DNA of 64,000 nucleotides from the NCBI RefSeq assembly GCF_046736345.1, contig NZ_CP157210.1:2356001-2420000 (forward strand), given 5' to 3'. Shown here piece by piece: positions 33,772 through 41,960 of the stretch. The first letter of the stretch is position 1. Every line of letters begins with the position of its first letter. A program made the position numbers and the translations under genes. The notes under the pieces were generated by a model that saw only the letters and a program-made list of their open reading frames with translations, was not told the DNA's origin and searched no databases. The stretch is from Hyphococcus formosus. GTDB lineage: Bacteria > Pseudomonadota > Alphaproteobacteria > Caulobacterales > Parvularculaceae.

Positions 33772-35681
33772 GCGGTCGCCGAGAAAATCACATTCCAGAT
33801 AATCAATACAGCCGCCAGCGCCCCGAGCGCCAAGGCGAAAAGCGAATGATGGAGCCTGCGCCACAGGCTAAATCCTGATTGTCGCCATGTTGGCCAAAGG
33901 CTGGCAATCGCCAATAAGGCAATCACAAAAAGCCCATAACCGAGTATGCGCATCACCATCACCGCCAGCGGCGGATAGCTCGACAAGGTCTCCAAATCGC
34001 TCAGGGCGGCACCAACACCGAGCGCTGCGCCAGAAAAACCGAACACCATAAGCGCCGACAACAGGTCAAATCTGTTTATCCAGCCACCGATTGATGTGTG
34101 ATTGGCGGGACGCCCCTGTCGCCGCCACGCCCCAAGCCAAGCGGTCAAACTGAAAACAACCGCAGCCGAGATGGCCACATTCAGGAAATTCGGTGAGCTG
34201 AAAAAGCCGACCCGTTCATGGGAGTGGGCACCCAAATGACCGACAAAATGGGTAATCTTTCCCGCATCATTCCGTAAAAAGACGATCTGATTTCCGTTAC
34301 GGTCTTCGAACGTATCGCCCGCGCCCGGTACCGGTGCATATCTTGAAACCTCTGCACCGTTTGAAACCGTTAGCGCGCCGCCTTCTGCGGGGGCGACGGT
34401 AGAAACACTGGGCGCGGAGAAAAGCTTTTCAAACTTCGAGAATGAACGCCGGTTCGAAAAGTAAGTTCCCGCATAGGCAGCGGCTTCGAAATCCGGATCA
34501 TCACTCGGCGAGCGTTCAATATTATCGCCGACCAAATGATCGAGCACCAGATCAGACAAGCCCATGACGAGGCCACGATCGCCGCCTGAATTTTGTGATA
34601 CGTAAATACCGATATTCAGCTCCGGTATTAATGTCATATTCGTCAGAAAATACGCCGTCGCACCGGGATGACCAAGCGTCTGAACGCCGTGATAATTACG
34701 GGTTAAAAACCCGCTCGTCATTGAAGGCACATGAGGCAGCGCATCAAGCATGGTCGCATGGGTTTCAGGCGTAAAAAGCGCGACGCCATTATGGCTGCCG
34801 CGCCCCAGCAAAACCAACATCCATTGGGCCATATCATCTGCGGTCGATGCCATGCCGCCAGCCGGGGTAAAGGGGCCTAGCTCCATATATTCGCCGCTGA
34901 CATAGGTGCCCGCTTCATAGCGGTATCCCTTGGCAAGGTTTTCCGCGAGGGCGGTGTTCATCGCCGCAGGCCCATCAAGGGTCGTGCGCCGCATGACGAG
35001 GGGCCGGAGGATCTCGCGATCCAGAAATTCCGCATAAGACATGCCGGCAATGTCTTCGACAATCTTTGCCGCAAGCGCTGCACCCCAATTTGAATAGGAA
35101 ACACGGGCTCCCGGCGCATAAACCCGCTTTGGCATTGTATCTTTGAGCCCCGCCGTCAGGTCCCCCTCATCGCCATAAACGAAAACGCCAAAGGAATCCT
35201 CAAACCCCGCATCATGGGCCATCAGATTTCGCATCGTAACCGGCGCATCGAACGCAGCGGGTATTTCCATGCCCTTTAGATACTGATTTACATCCGTATC
35301 AAGATCAATCAGGCCGCGCTCATGCAACATCATGACAGCAACCCAAGTAAAAGTTTTTGATACCGACCCGATCCGGAAAAGCGTTTCCTGACCGCTGGCG
35401 AGAGTTTTTGTATCCTCATCCGCATAGCCATAGGCCTTTGCGAACAGGATCTTGCCGTCTCTGACGACACTCAGTGAGACCGCGGGAATATGATTATTGC
35501 GCCGATAGGCTGCGACCACGCCGTCAATATAGGCCTCTAGCACGGCCTCTTCGCGCGTCGGTTCAAAGGCCATCATCGGCACTTCGTCCACCGCCACGGA
35601 TGGCGCAGCATCAGGCGCTTGCGCGCTGACACCTGCAACAAAAACCAACCATGCCAAAACACCAAAAACGGAAAGTCGCAT
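33768..35681 (-). CDS. Serine hydrolase (beta-lactamase/class C PBP fold) with a C-terminal membrane domain
   Basis: A 637-residue protein. A signal peptide (MRLSVFGVLAWLVFVAGVSA) leads into a serine beta-lactamase-like domain with the SVSK catalytic Ser/Lys and the YSNWG motif. A domain of unknown type follows, then about four hydrophobic helices in the last 140 residues. Members hydrolyse peptides or esters; this one is probably anchored in the inner membrane facing the periplasm. GGAGG precedes the ATG at 35681, and an earlier ATG at 35735 would start inside a non-signal segment. Confidence 0.86.
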   Translation of the reverse strand: MRLSVFGVLAWLVFVAGVSAQAPDAAPSVAVDEVPMMAFEPTREEAVLEAYIDGVVAAYRRNNHIPAVSLSVVRDGKILFAKAYGYADEDTKTLASGQETLFRIGSVSKTFTWVAVMMLHERGLIDLDTDVNQYLKGMEIPAAFDAPVTMRNLMAHDAGFEDSFGVFVYGDEGDLTAGLKDTMPKRVYAPGARVSYSNWGAALAAKIVEDIAGMSYAEFLDREILRPLVMRRTTLDGPAAMNTALAENLAKGYRYEAGTYVSGEYMELGPFTPAGGMASTADDMAQWMLVLLGRGSHNGVALFTPETHATMLDALPHVPSMTSGFLTRNYHGVQTLGHPGATAYFLTNMTLIPELNIGIYVSQNSGGDRGLVMGLSDLVLDHLVGDNIERSPSDDPDFEAAAYAGTYFSNRRSFSKFEKLFSAPSVSTVAPAEGGALTVSNGAEVSRYAPVPGAGDTFEDRNGNQIVFLRNDAGKITHFVGHLGAHSHERVGFFSSPNFLNVAISAAVVFSLTAWLGAWRRQGRPANHTSIGGWINRFDLLSALMVFGFSGAALGVGAALSDLETLSSYPPLAVMVMRILGYGLFVIALLAIASLWPTWRQSGFSLWRRLHHSLFALALGALAAVLIIWNVIFSATA

Positions 35682-35741
35682 TCCCTGTCCTCCGAAACTC
35701 TGTTGCGAAGCTAACAGACAATGCGACTTTGCCAAATGGTG

Positions 35742-36002
35742 TTAGGCCCGGTTATCCAGTTGAGCCCGAACGGATATTCGCCCTAAACGTGTAGCATGAT
35801 AGGGTCCGCCATTTTTCGACGCGATGAGCCTGCGCCGCTTGAGTTTTTGAAACACGCCAAGCGTACAATCTTCGAGTGTCCACCCTTCGCGGGTGATGCA
35901 ATTGACGCGGAAAATTTTTCCGGCTTCGTTTTTCTCAACCAGAATGCCGCCACCACGGGCGAGTGCATGGAGCGTTTTTTGCTCCGCCTTAGAAATGTTC
36001 AT
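35742..36002 (-). CDS. YjhX-family protein (UPF0386, toxin-like)
   Basis: An 86-residue protein matching UPF0386/YjhX: MNISKAEQKTLHALARGGG, a CITREGWTLEDCTLGVFQKLK core and a C-terminal ISVRAQLDNR. E. coli YjhX is proposed as the toxin of a YjhX-YjhQ pair. No YjhQ-like acetyltransferase antitoxin is next to it here, so its action as a toxin in this organism is uncertain. Two Cys residues lie in the core. Confidence 0.8.
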   Translation of the reverse strand: MNISKAEQKTLHALARGGGILVEKNEAGKIFRVNCITREGWTLEDCTLGVFQKLKRRRLIASKNGGPYHATRLGRISVRAQLDNRA

Positions 36003-36039
36003 GGATAAATCCGAGATGTATCGCTAAATCTGGGCGCGC

Positions 36040-36076
36040 AAAAACACTCCTACCGCCGTTGGCAATCGGTGTTTTT
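36040..36076. terminator. Weak hairpin with A- and T-rich arms
   Basis: AAAAACAC and GTGTTTTT arms separated by 21 bases, beyond the 5' side of the YjhX gene. It could be a terminator; low confidence. Confidence 0.3.
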
Positions 36077-36186
36077 AATGCGCCGTTACAGTCGGCTTAG
36101 TTGGATACAATCTCAGACATAAAATTCGCACTTGCTGCGTATGTCGGACTTCTACCGTCAGCATGCGCATCATGCAACATCAAAAC

Positions 36187-36231
36187 GTCACGAAGAGAGA
36201 CCCCGGGGGGAGGTCCCTGCTCCGTGACATC
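36187..36231 (-). terminator. Long imperfect hairpin after the small lipoprotein gene
   Basis: Outer arms GTCACG and CGTGAC with inner GGTCC/GGACC-type pairing around a G/C-rich loop. On the minus strand it is followed by GTTTTG. It lies immediately downstream of a second hairpin (TGTCGACAT/ATGTCGACA, 36232-36255) that contains the stop codon. Confidence 0.5.
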
Positions 36232-36239
36232 TGTCGACA

Positions 36240-36842
36240 TTAGTTCATGTCGACAAGCGGCTCATCCGCGATCAACACCGTCGGATCAGATTGATAGCCT
36301 TGGCTTTCTGCCTCAGCGACACGCATTTTCTCACGTCCTGTTGCGATCATTTCATTGCCTGTCCGCACCATGGATTCACCATTGGCAATCTCCAGTTGTG
36401 CGTCGCTCACGCGGGATTTTTGCTTCTCCACCCGCTTATAGGCATCGCTCCAATCATCCGCCGCTTTCTTCAGCGCTTTGATCTCTGTCTCGACCGCAGA
36501 TGGCATTGAAGCGCCGCCGAATCCTGCAACCAATCGCACATAGGCCGCACGCTGTTCGTCAGATTCGGTGACCGCCTTGTTCAGCTTTTCAGTCGCTTTG
36601 CGCTCGTCTTTTTGCGCTTTGCGGATCAGCTTGCCGCCCTCTTCCACGTGCTCAAGGCCAGTCATTTCCTGACGACGGCCATCAACCCATTGAGACGACA
36701 GCGCAGCTGCGTTTTGCATTTGGCTATTGGAAACCGACAATGGCGCAACAATTTCAGCGCTCTTACTCGCGCAGGCACCGGTCGCGCTCAATGACATAAT
36801 CGCCAGAGCGGCAGCAGCGGTTTTAAGCATTTGTTTGGTCAT
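36240..36842 (-). CDS. Helical lipoprotein of unknown function
   Basis: A 200-residue protein with a lipoprotein signal (MLKTAAAALAIMSLSATGAC). The mature part is almost wholly helical and charged, with regular hydrophobic spacing (VEEGGKLIRKAQKDERKATEKL, then DAYKRVEKQKSRVSDAQLEIANGE) that suggests a coiled coil or helical bundle. It resembles DUF4398-like periplasmic proteins in outline only. AAAGGA lies 7 bases before the ATG. It is divergent from a LysR gene across 130 bases. Confidence 0.72.
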   Translation of the reverse strand: MTKQMLKTAAAALAIMSLSATGACASKSAEIVAPLSVSNSQMQNAAALSSQWVDGRRQEMTGLEHVEEGGKLIRKAQKDERKATEKLNKAVTESDEQRAAYVRLVAGFGGASMPSAVETEIKALKKAADDWSDAYKRVEKQKSRVSDAQLEIANGESMVRTGNEMIATGREKMRVAEAESQGYQSDPTVLIADEPLVDMN

Positions 36843-36972
36843 GGATCAGTCCTTTCGTTTGGGCCGGACACATCTGTGCCGGTCACCCTAACAATGTCGG
36901 GTCTGACAAACCATTTTGCAAACGAATATAATTGCATGATAATATCGAAAATATCGAATTAAAGAGGGCTCG

Positions 36973-37848
36973 ATGGATATCACCACCGCAAAAACATTCC
37001 TTGCCGTGATCGAAGGCGGCAGTTTCATTGCCGCCGCCCGTCGGGTGCACGTCACGCAATCAACCGTAAGCGCCCGGATAAAGGCACTTGAAGACCAGCT
37101 CGGGAAAACGCTTTTCGTTCGGACAAAATCGGTATGCGACCTGACCCCGGCGGGACATCAATTCCGCCGCTATGCGCGGGCGATGGTGCGAGCATGGGAA
37201 GAAGCAAAACATCAGGTGGCCGTCCCCGATGGATTTGACGACACGCTGATCGTCGGCGGCCAGTACAGTCTTTGGAACAGGCTTTTATTGTGGTGGGTGC
37301 CCGCCTTCAGGGAAGCCATGCCAAAAGTTGCACTTCGTTGTGATATCGGCATGCCGGCAAGAATGATGCGCGCGATGGCCGAAGGCGTCATGGATATGGC
37401 TGTCATCTACCAGCCCGAACACCGCCCCGGTATTATCGTTCGCGAACTGATCGAAGACCATCTTGTGATGGTGACAACCGATCCATCTACATCTTTTGCA
37501 GAGAATTATATTTATGCGGATTGGGGGGATGCTTTCCGCGACATGCATGCGGCTGCGTTCCCTGAATTGGTCACACCAGCATTAACGCTGGAGCTTGGCG
37601 CACTGGGCGTCAATATATTGCTGAACAATGGCGGAGCCGCCTATTTCCCCGAACGCATCATTGCGCCACATCTTGCGAAAGGATTGCTCCACCTTGTGCC
37701 GAATACACCAGTTTTTCCTTATCCGGCCTATGTCGTTTTTCAGGAAAATTTTTCATCGCCAAAAATTATGGAACGCGCCCTAAGCACGCTCGACGACATC
37801 GCACAGCAATCACAGAACGGCGGTTTACCGCAGCCTTATTGGATGTAA
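36973..37848 (+). CDS. LysR-family transcriptional regulator
   Basis: A 291-residue LTTR. The N-terminal winged helix (TAKTFLAVIEGGSFIAAARRVHVTQSTVSARIKALEDQLG) is typical; the C-terminal substrate-binding part is present and complete. The effector cannot be read. It is divergent from the helical lipoprotein gene, which could be a target. Its stop is directly next to the stop of the convergent SDR gene, with no space for a separate terminator. AGAGGG lies upstream of the ATG. Confidence 0.92.
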   Translation: MDITTAKTFLAVIEGGSFIAAARRVHVTQSTVSARIKALEDQLGKTLFVRTKSVCDLTPAGHQFRRYARAMVRAWEEAKHQVAVPDGFDDTLIVGGQYSLWNRLLLWWVPAFREAMPKVALRCDIGMPARMMRAMAEGVMDMAVIYQPEHRPGIIVRELIEDHLVMVTTDPSTSFAENYIYADWGDAFRDMHAAAFPELVTPALTLELGALGVNILLNNGGAAYFPERIIAPHLAKGLLHLVPNTPVFPYPAYVVFQENFSSPKIMERALSTLDDIAQQSQNGGLPQPYWM

Positions 37849-38604
37849 TCAGCGCACGTACGAAGCGCCGTTAATATCAAATGTTGATCCGGTCGCTGCG
37901 GGTACAGCCCCCGACAATAGAAATACGCTGGTGGCTGCAACTTCTTCCGGAGTGGCAACACGGCCGAGCGGGATCTCCTTTACCGCTTGCGCGCGCTTTT
38001 CAATATCTTCAGGGGCCATGCGTGTTTCCACAAAGCCAGGCGCGATGGCGTAAAACAAAATGCCTTCACCGGCCAATGACCGGGCAAAGGTTTTGGTCAT
38101 GGCCAGCACCGCGCCTTTTGATGCCGCATAGGCCGAATGATCCGGCCCATCACCGCGATGCCCGGCCCGGCTCGCAACATTAACAATGATGCCGCCAGAT
38201 TTACGGCCCTGAAAATGAGCAATCGCGGCGCGGCAGATATCGGCCGGGGCCTGCACATTGATCGCCATTGTCTTGGCCCAGAGGTCCTGCCATTCCGCGT
38301 CATCGCTTTCCAATGGCGTTGCGATATAAGCCCCCGCATTATTAAGGACCGCATCAATCTGGCCCGCTTTGGCAACGGCCTTTTCGACCAAAGCCGCCCC
38401 TGCGCCGTCTTTGGTGAAATCTTGATAGAGGAATTCATCTGCGCTCTGGCCGATCGCCTCAGCGGCTTTGGCCGCCGCATCGCTCTTGGCGCTGGCATGA
38501 AGAATGATCTTGGCCCCTGCCTTGTGACAGGCAAGCGCGCTCGCCGCGCCGATCCCGCGTGCAGCCCCGGTGATCAGGATGGTTTTGCCGTTTAGGTCAT
38601 TCAT
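37849..38604 (-). CDS. SDR-family oxidoreductase (3-oxoacyl-ACP reductase-like)
   Basis: A 251-residue short-chain dehydrogenase with TGAARGIG, LNNAG, the catalytic Ser region and YAASKGAV. The C-terminal DINGASYVR end is that of FabG-type classical SDRs. The substrate is unknown. The ATG at 38604 has GGGAG 7 bases upstream; the longer in-frame start at 38652 gives a non-family extension. It is convergent with the LysR gene. Confidence 0.9.
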   Translation of the reverse strand: MNDLNGKTILITGAARGIGAASALACHKAGAKIILHASAKSDAAAKAAEAIGQSADEFLYQDFTKDGAGAALVEKAVAKAGQIDAVLNNAGAYIATPLESDDAEWQDLWAKTMAINVQAPADICRAAIAHFQGRKSGGIIVNVASRAGHRGDGPDHSAYAASKGAVLAMTKTFARSLAGEGILFYAIAPGFVETRMAPEDIEKRAQAVKEIPLGRVATPEEVAATSVFLLSGAVPAATGSTFDINGASYVR

Positions 38605-38780
38605 GCCGGTCTCCCTAGTCTTTTGGGGGCAATTGGCGTGATCACCGCCCACGGGTCAAGGCGAAATCACGGGGACAACAGGCCGCTTTGATAGCTCATT
38701 TGCCTCCCCCGCTTGAAATTTCAGCTATCCTCGGCATAAACGGGTCCAATCCACGCTAAATGACGAAGGAAGAGGTCCCC

Positions 38781-39527
38781 ATGGCCGGGCATAGTAAATG
38801 GGCGAATATCCAGCACCGTAAGGGTCGCCAGGACGCCAAGCGTTCGAAAATGTTTTCGAAGCTGTCAAAAGAGATCACCGTTGCCGCGAAAATGGGCGCG
38901 CCAGATCCGGAATTTAACCCGCGTCTGCGTCTTGCGATCATGGCGGCGAAAGCCCAGTCCATGCCCAAGGACAATATTGACCGCGCCATCAAGAAATCGA
39001 CCAATGCCGACGAAGCCGCGTTCGAGGAAATCCGTTACGAAGGATTTGGCCCGGCGGGCGTTGGCCTGATCGTCGAAGCATTGACCGATAACCGTAATCG
39101 CGCCGCCAGCGAGGTCCGCACGATCTTTTCGAAAAATGGCGGTAATCTCGGCGAAACCGGATCGGTTTCGTTCATGTTCGATCTTGTCGGCTATATTGAA
39201 TATGCCGCCGAGGTCGCAACCGAGGACGAAATGCTTGAAGCGGCCATCGAAGCGGGGGCCGATGATGTTCAGTCATCCGAGGACAGCCACGAAATCTATT
39301 GTGCCTTTGACCAGCTCAACGAAGTCAGCACGGCACTAGAGAAAACCTTTGGCGAGGCGCGTTCGGCCAAGCCGATCTGGAAACCGCAAAACACAATCGA
39401 CGTCGAAGGCGACAAAGCGGCGACGCTGCTCAAGCTGATGAACGCGCTTGATGATTGCGACGACGTACAGAATGTCTATGCGAATTTTGAAATTTCCGAC
39501 GAGGAGATGGAGCGGCTGGCGGACTAA
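38781..39527 (+). CDS. yebC: YebC/PmpR-family protein
   Basis: A 248-residue protein of the YebC/TACO1 family: MAGHSKWANIQHRKGRQDAKRSK, EIRYEGFGPAGV, NGGNLGETGSVSFMF and a C-terminal NTIDVEG segment. Once annotated as DNA-binding regulators, family members are now also linked to translation of polyproline stretches, which would fit its place immediately upstream of efp. The ATG at 38781 starts the family motif; the in-frame ATG at 38760 adds seven non-conserved residues. Confidence 0.93.
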   Translation: MAGHSKWANIQHRKGRQDAKRSKMFSKLSKEITVAAKMGAPDPEFNPRLRLAIMAAKAQSMPKDNIDRAIKKSTNADEAAFEEIRYEGFGPAGVGLIVEALTDNRNRAASEVRTIFSKNGGNLGETGSVSFMFDLVGYIEYAAEVATEDEMLEAAIEAGADDVQSSEDSHEIYCAFDQLNEVSTALEKTFGEARSAKPIWKPQNTIDVEGDKAATLLKLMNALDDCDDVQNVYANFEISDEEMERLAD

Positions 39528-39597
39528 GCGCGCTTGCCACACCTGCGCCCGCCTGTTAGAGCGGCAAACCTTTTGAACTCAGATCCGTGAGAGCCAT

Positions 39598-40161
39598 ATG
39601 AAAATCAACGGCAATGAAATCCGCCCCGGCAATGTCATCGAACACCAAGGTGGCCTGTGGGCAGCCGTCAAAATCAACGCAGTGAAACCGGGCAAAGGCC
39701 CTGCCTATGCGCAGGTTGAGCTGAAAAACCTGATTGATGGCCGCAAGATGAACGAACGCTTCCGCGCATCAGAAACCGTTGAGCGGGTTCGCCTCGAACA
39801 AAAAGACCACACCTATCTCTACCAAGAGGGCGACATGCTGGTCTTTATGGATCAGGAATCATACGAGCAGATTTCAATTCCAACAGACATGATCGGCGAG
39901 CGAGCGGCTTTCCTTCAGGACGGTATGGCCGTCACGATCGAAAGCCATGAAGGCCGCCCGATTGGTGTTGCCCTGCCCGAACATGTGACGCTTGAGATCA
40001 CCGAAACCGAACCAACGGTAAAAGGTCAGACGGCTTCATCATCATACAAACCATCGACGGTTGATAATGGCCTGCGCATTATGGTGCCGCCTTATATGAG
40101 CGTTGGCGAAAAAATTGTCGTCAACACTGAGACCCTCGAATTTGTAAAACGCGCGGATTAA
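39598..40161 (+). CDS. efp: Elongation factor P
   Basis: A 187-residue EF-P with three beta-barrel domains. It relieves ribosome stalling at polyproline by binding near the P site. The modified loop is present (KPGKGPAYAQVELKNL), with the target Lys in PGKGPA, and the C-terminal VNTETLEFVKRAD end is canonical. The modifying enzymes are not in the window. It lies 70 bases after yebC, a related translational function. Its last 4 bases overlap the convergent gene. Confidence 0.96.
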   Translation: MKINGNEIRPGNVIEHQGGLWAAVKINAVKPGKGPAYAQVELKNLIDGRKMNERFRASETVERVRLEQKDHTYLYQEGDMLVFMDQESYEQISIPTDMIGERAAFLQDGMAVTIESHEGRPIGVALPEHVTLEITETEPTVKGQTASSSYKPSTVDNGLRIMVPPYMSVGEKIVVNTETLEFVKRAD

Positions 40162-41894
40162 TCTCCCGCGCCGCTTACGGGGCGTTTTTCTCCGTCCAGA
40201 ACCACACCCCAAACGCCAATATCCGGCCATTCAGCGCCCCGCACCACCAGCGGGTTTTCCGACAAGATCGTGAAATCCGCCCGCTTGCCTGGCGCAATTG
40301 ACCCTAACTCATCCTCAAGCCCTAATGCGTATGCCGCATCAATCGTGATGGCTTCCAGCGCTTCGTAGGCGGACATTTTTTCTGAGGGCGTCAACACACC
40401 GCCCTCACGGGTGGCACGGGTCATTTGAACACTCGCGGCCAAAAGCGGCAATGGCGGCGCAAGCGGCGCATCGGAATGAAGCGTGACCGGCACCCCGGCC
40501 GCCGATAATGACGCTAATGGGGAAATCCACTGCCCGCGCTCAGGCCCCAATGGCGCTTGATAGGCCTCCCCTAGGTAAAATACATAATGGCTCGCCGCAG
40601 AAACGGCTGCGCCAAAAGCACCGGCCTTCGCCACATGATCGGGCGAGAACAATCCGCCATGTTCGATCACGAAGCGCAAATCCTGGTTCCGGTTACGAAG
40701 CGCGGCCAAGGCCGCAAGCGTCGCCGATTGCGCCTCATCACCGTTCGAATGAATGCGCACGGCAAGCCCGGCATCCCAATAAGGGGCGATCACCGATGTA
40801 AGCTCATCGGGCTTGATGACCCAAAGACCTTGCGATCCTTCGGATTGGCCCGCCAAATATCCCGGCTCGGAAACCCGCATGGTTTGGGAATAAAACGCCG
40901 CATCCGCAAAAAACTTGACCTGCGGCAATACGGGTGCGGGCGTGCCGCGTGCGCCCGAAACCATATCTTTGATGGTTTCTACGCGCTTATCGCCAAATTT
41001 TTTCTCAAAGGCCCGATGCTCCGGAACCAGATAAAGCCGGTAACCGCTATGTGCCGGTGATTGCCAGTTCACTTTGATATTGAGGTCTTCCAGCCCCAAA
41101 CCGAACGCGCCATAGCCCAAATCAGCAACCGTCGTGACACCGCCTTCGCGCAATAATTTTGAAAACCCATCAAGGCCCTTTTTGATCTTGAACGGATTCA
41201 TCAGAACACCGCCTAATGTTTCGAGCAAATACGGCACCGCATCTTCGAAGACCCGGCCCGTCGGCAGGCCATCTTCGCCCAGCGGCACGCCTTCGAATTT
41301 TTCGTGCAAGGACGCATCGATCTTTGCCCATTCGAGCGCCGCAGAATTCAGATAAAAATCATGGCTCGAATAATGCCAAATGATCAAAGGGCGATCAGTC
41401 GTTACTGCATCAAGATCATGTCGATCAAGCGGGCCATGGACGAGATCATGAAAGCCATAAATCACCAAGGGCTCGCCGGGTTTTGCCTCGGCCTCTACCG
41501 CACGCACCCGCGCAAAAAATGCTTCGCGCGTGGGATATCCATCGCGCATGCCATCAGGTGTCGCCATCGGCCAAGGCGGCGCAGTGGGCACCGCATATTG
41601 CAGCGATGAAAGTACCATATGGATATGCGGATCGATGAAACCGGGAACAATGAACTGATCCGCAAATGTTTCGTCTATCCGCGCGTCAGGGTAATTCGCG
41701 GTCAGTGTCTGGCGCGCACCAACGCCAAGGATGCGCCCGTTTTGTACCGCCACGGCCTCGGCGATTGTGTCTGGCCCATTGACCGTTACCACGCCCTTTG
41801 CCGGGTAGATCACAATCTCGTCGCGCTCTGGCATGAAACGCCAGCCAATAATGACCAGCAGAACAGCAACGATCGCAGCAATAATCCAACGCAT
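40158..41894 (-). CDS. Amidohydrolase-family protein (YtcJ-like), membrane anchored
   Basis: A 578-residue amidohydrolase. An N-terminal helix (WIIAAIVAVLLVIIGWRFM) probably anchors it in the membrane. The TIM-barrel metal motif is in FIVPGFIDPHIHMV, and later segments hold WHYSSHDFYLN and RIHSNGDEAQ, plus the HSDAPLAPP motif near the end. YtcJ-like members cleave N-acyl or imide substrates; the natural substrate here is unknown. The ATG at 41894 has AAGGAG 8 bases upstream and is preferred over a TTG two codons earlier. Confidence 0.88.
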   Translation of the reverse strand: MRWIIAAIVAVLLVIIGWRFMPERDEIVIYPAKGVVTVNGPDTIAEAVAVQNGRILGVGARQTLTANYPDARIDETFADQFIVPGFIDPHIHMVLSSLQYAVPTAPPWPMATPDGMRDGYPTREAFFARVRAVEAEAKPGEPLVIYGFHDLVHGPLDRHDLDAVTTDRPLIIWHYSSHDFYLNSAALEWAKIDASLHEKFEGVPLGEDGLPTGRVFEDAVPYLLETLGGVLMNPFKIKKGLDGFSKLLREGGVTTVADLGYGAFGLGLEDLNIKVNWQSPAHSGYRLYLVPEHRAFEKKFGDKRVETIKDMVSGARGTPAPVLPQVKFFADAAFYSQTMRVSEPGYLAGQSEGSQGLWVIKPDELTSVIAPYWDAGLAVRIHSNGDEAQSATLAALAALRNRNQDLRFVIEHGGLFSPDHVAKAGAFGAAVSAASHYVFYLGEAYQAPLGPERGQWISPLASLSAAGVPVTLHSDAPLAPPLPLLAASVQMTRATREGGVLTPSEKMSAYEALEAITIDAAYALGLEDELGSIAPGKRADFTILSENPLVVRGAEWPDIGVWGVVLDGEKRPVSGAGD

Positions 41895-41960
41895 AAGCAA
41901 GGCTCCTTTGCCTTAGCTTATGGCACCATGCGCAATGGCGACAACAACCCTGCGCAGTGA

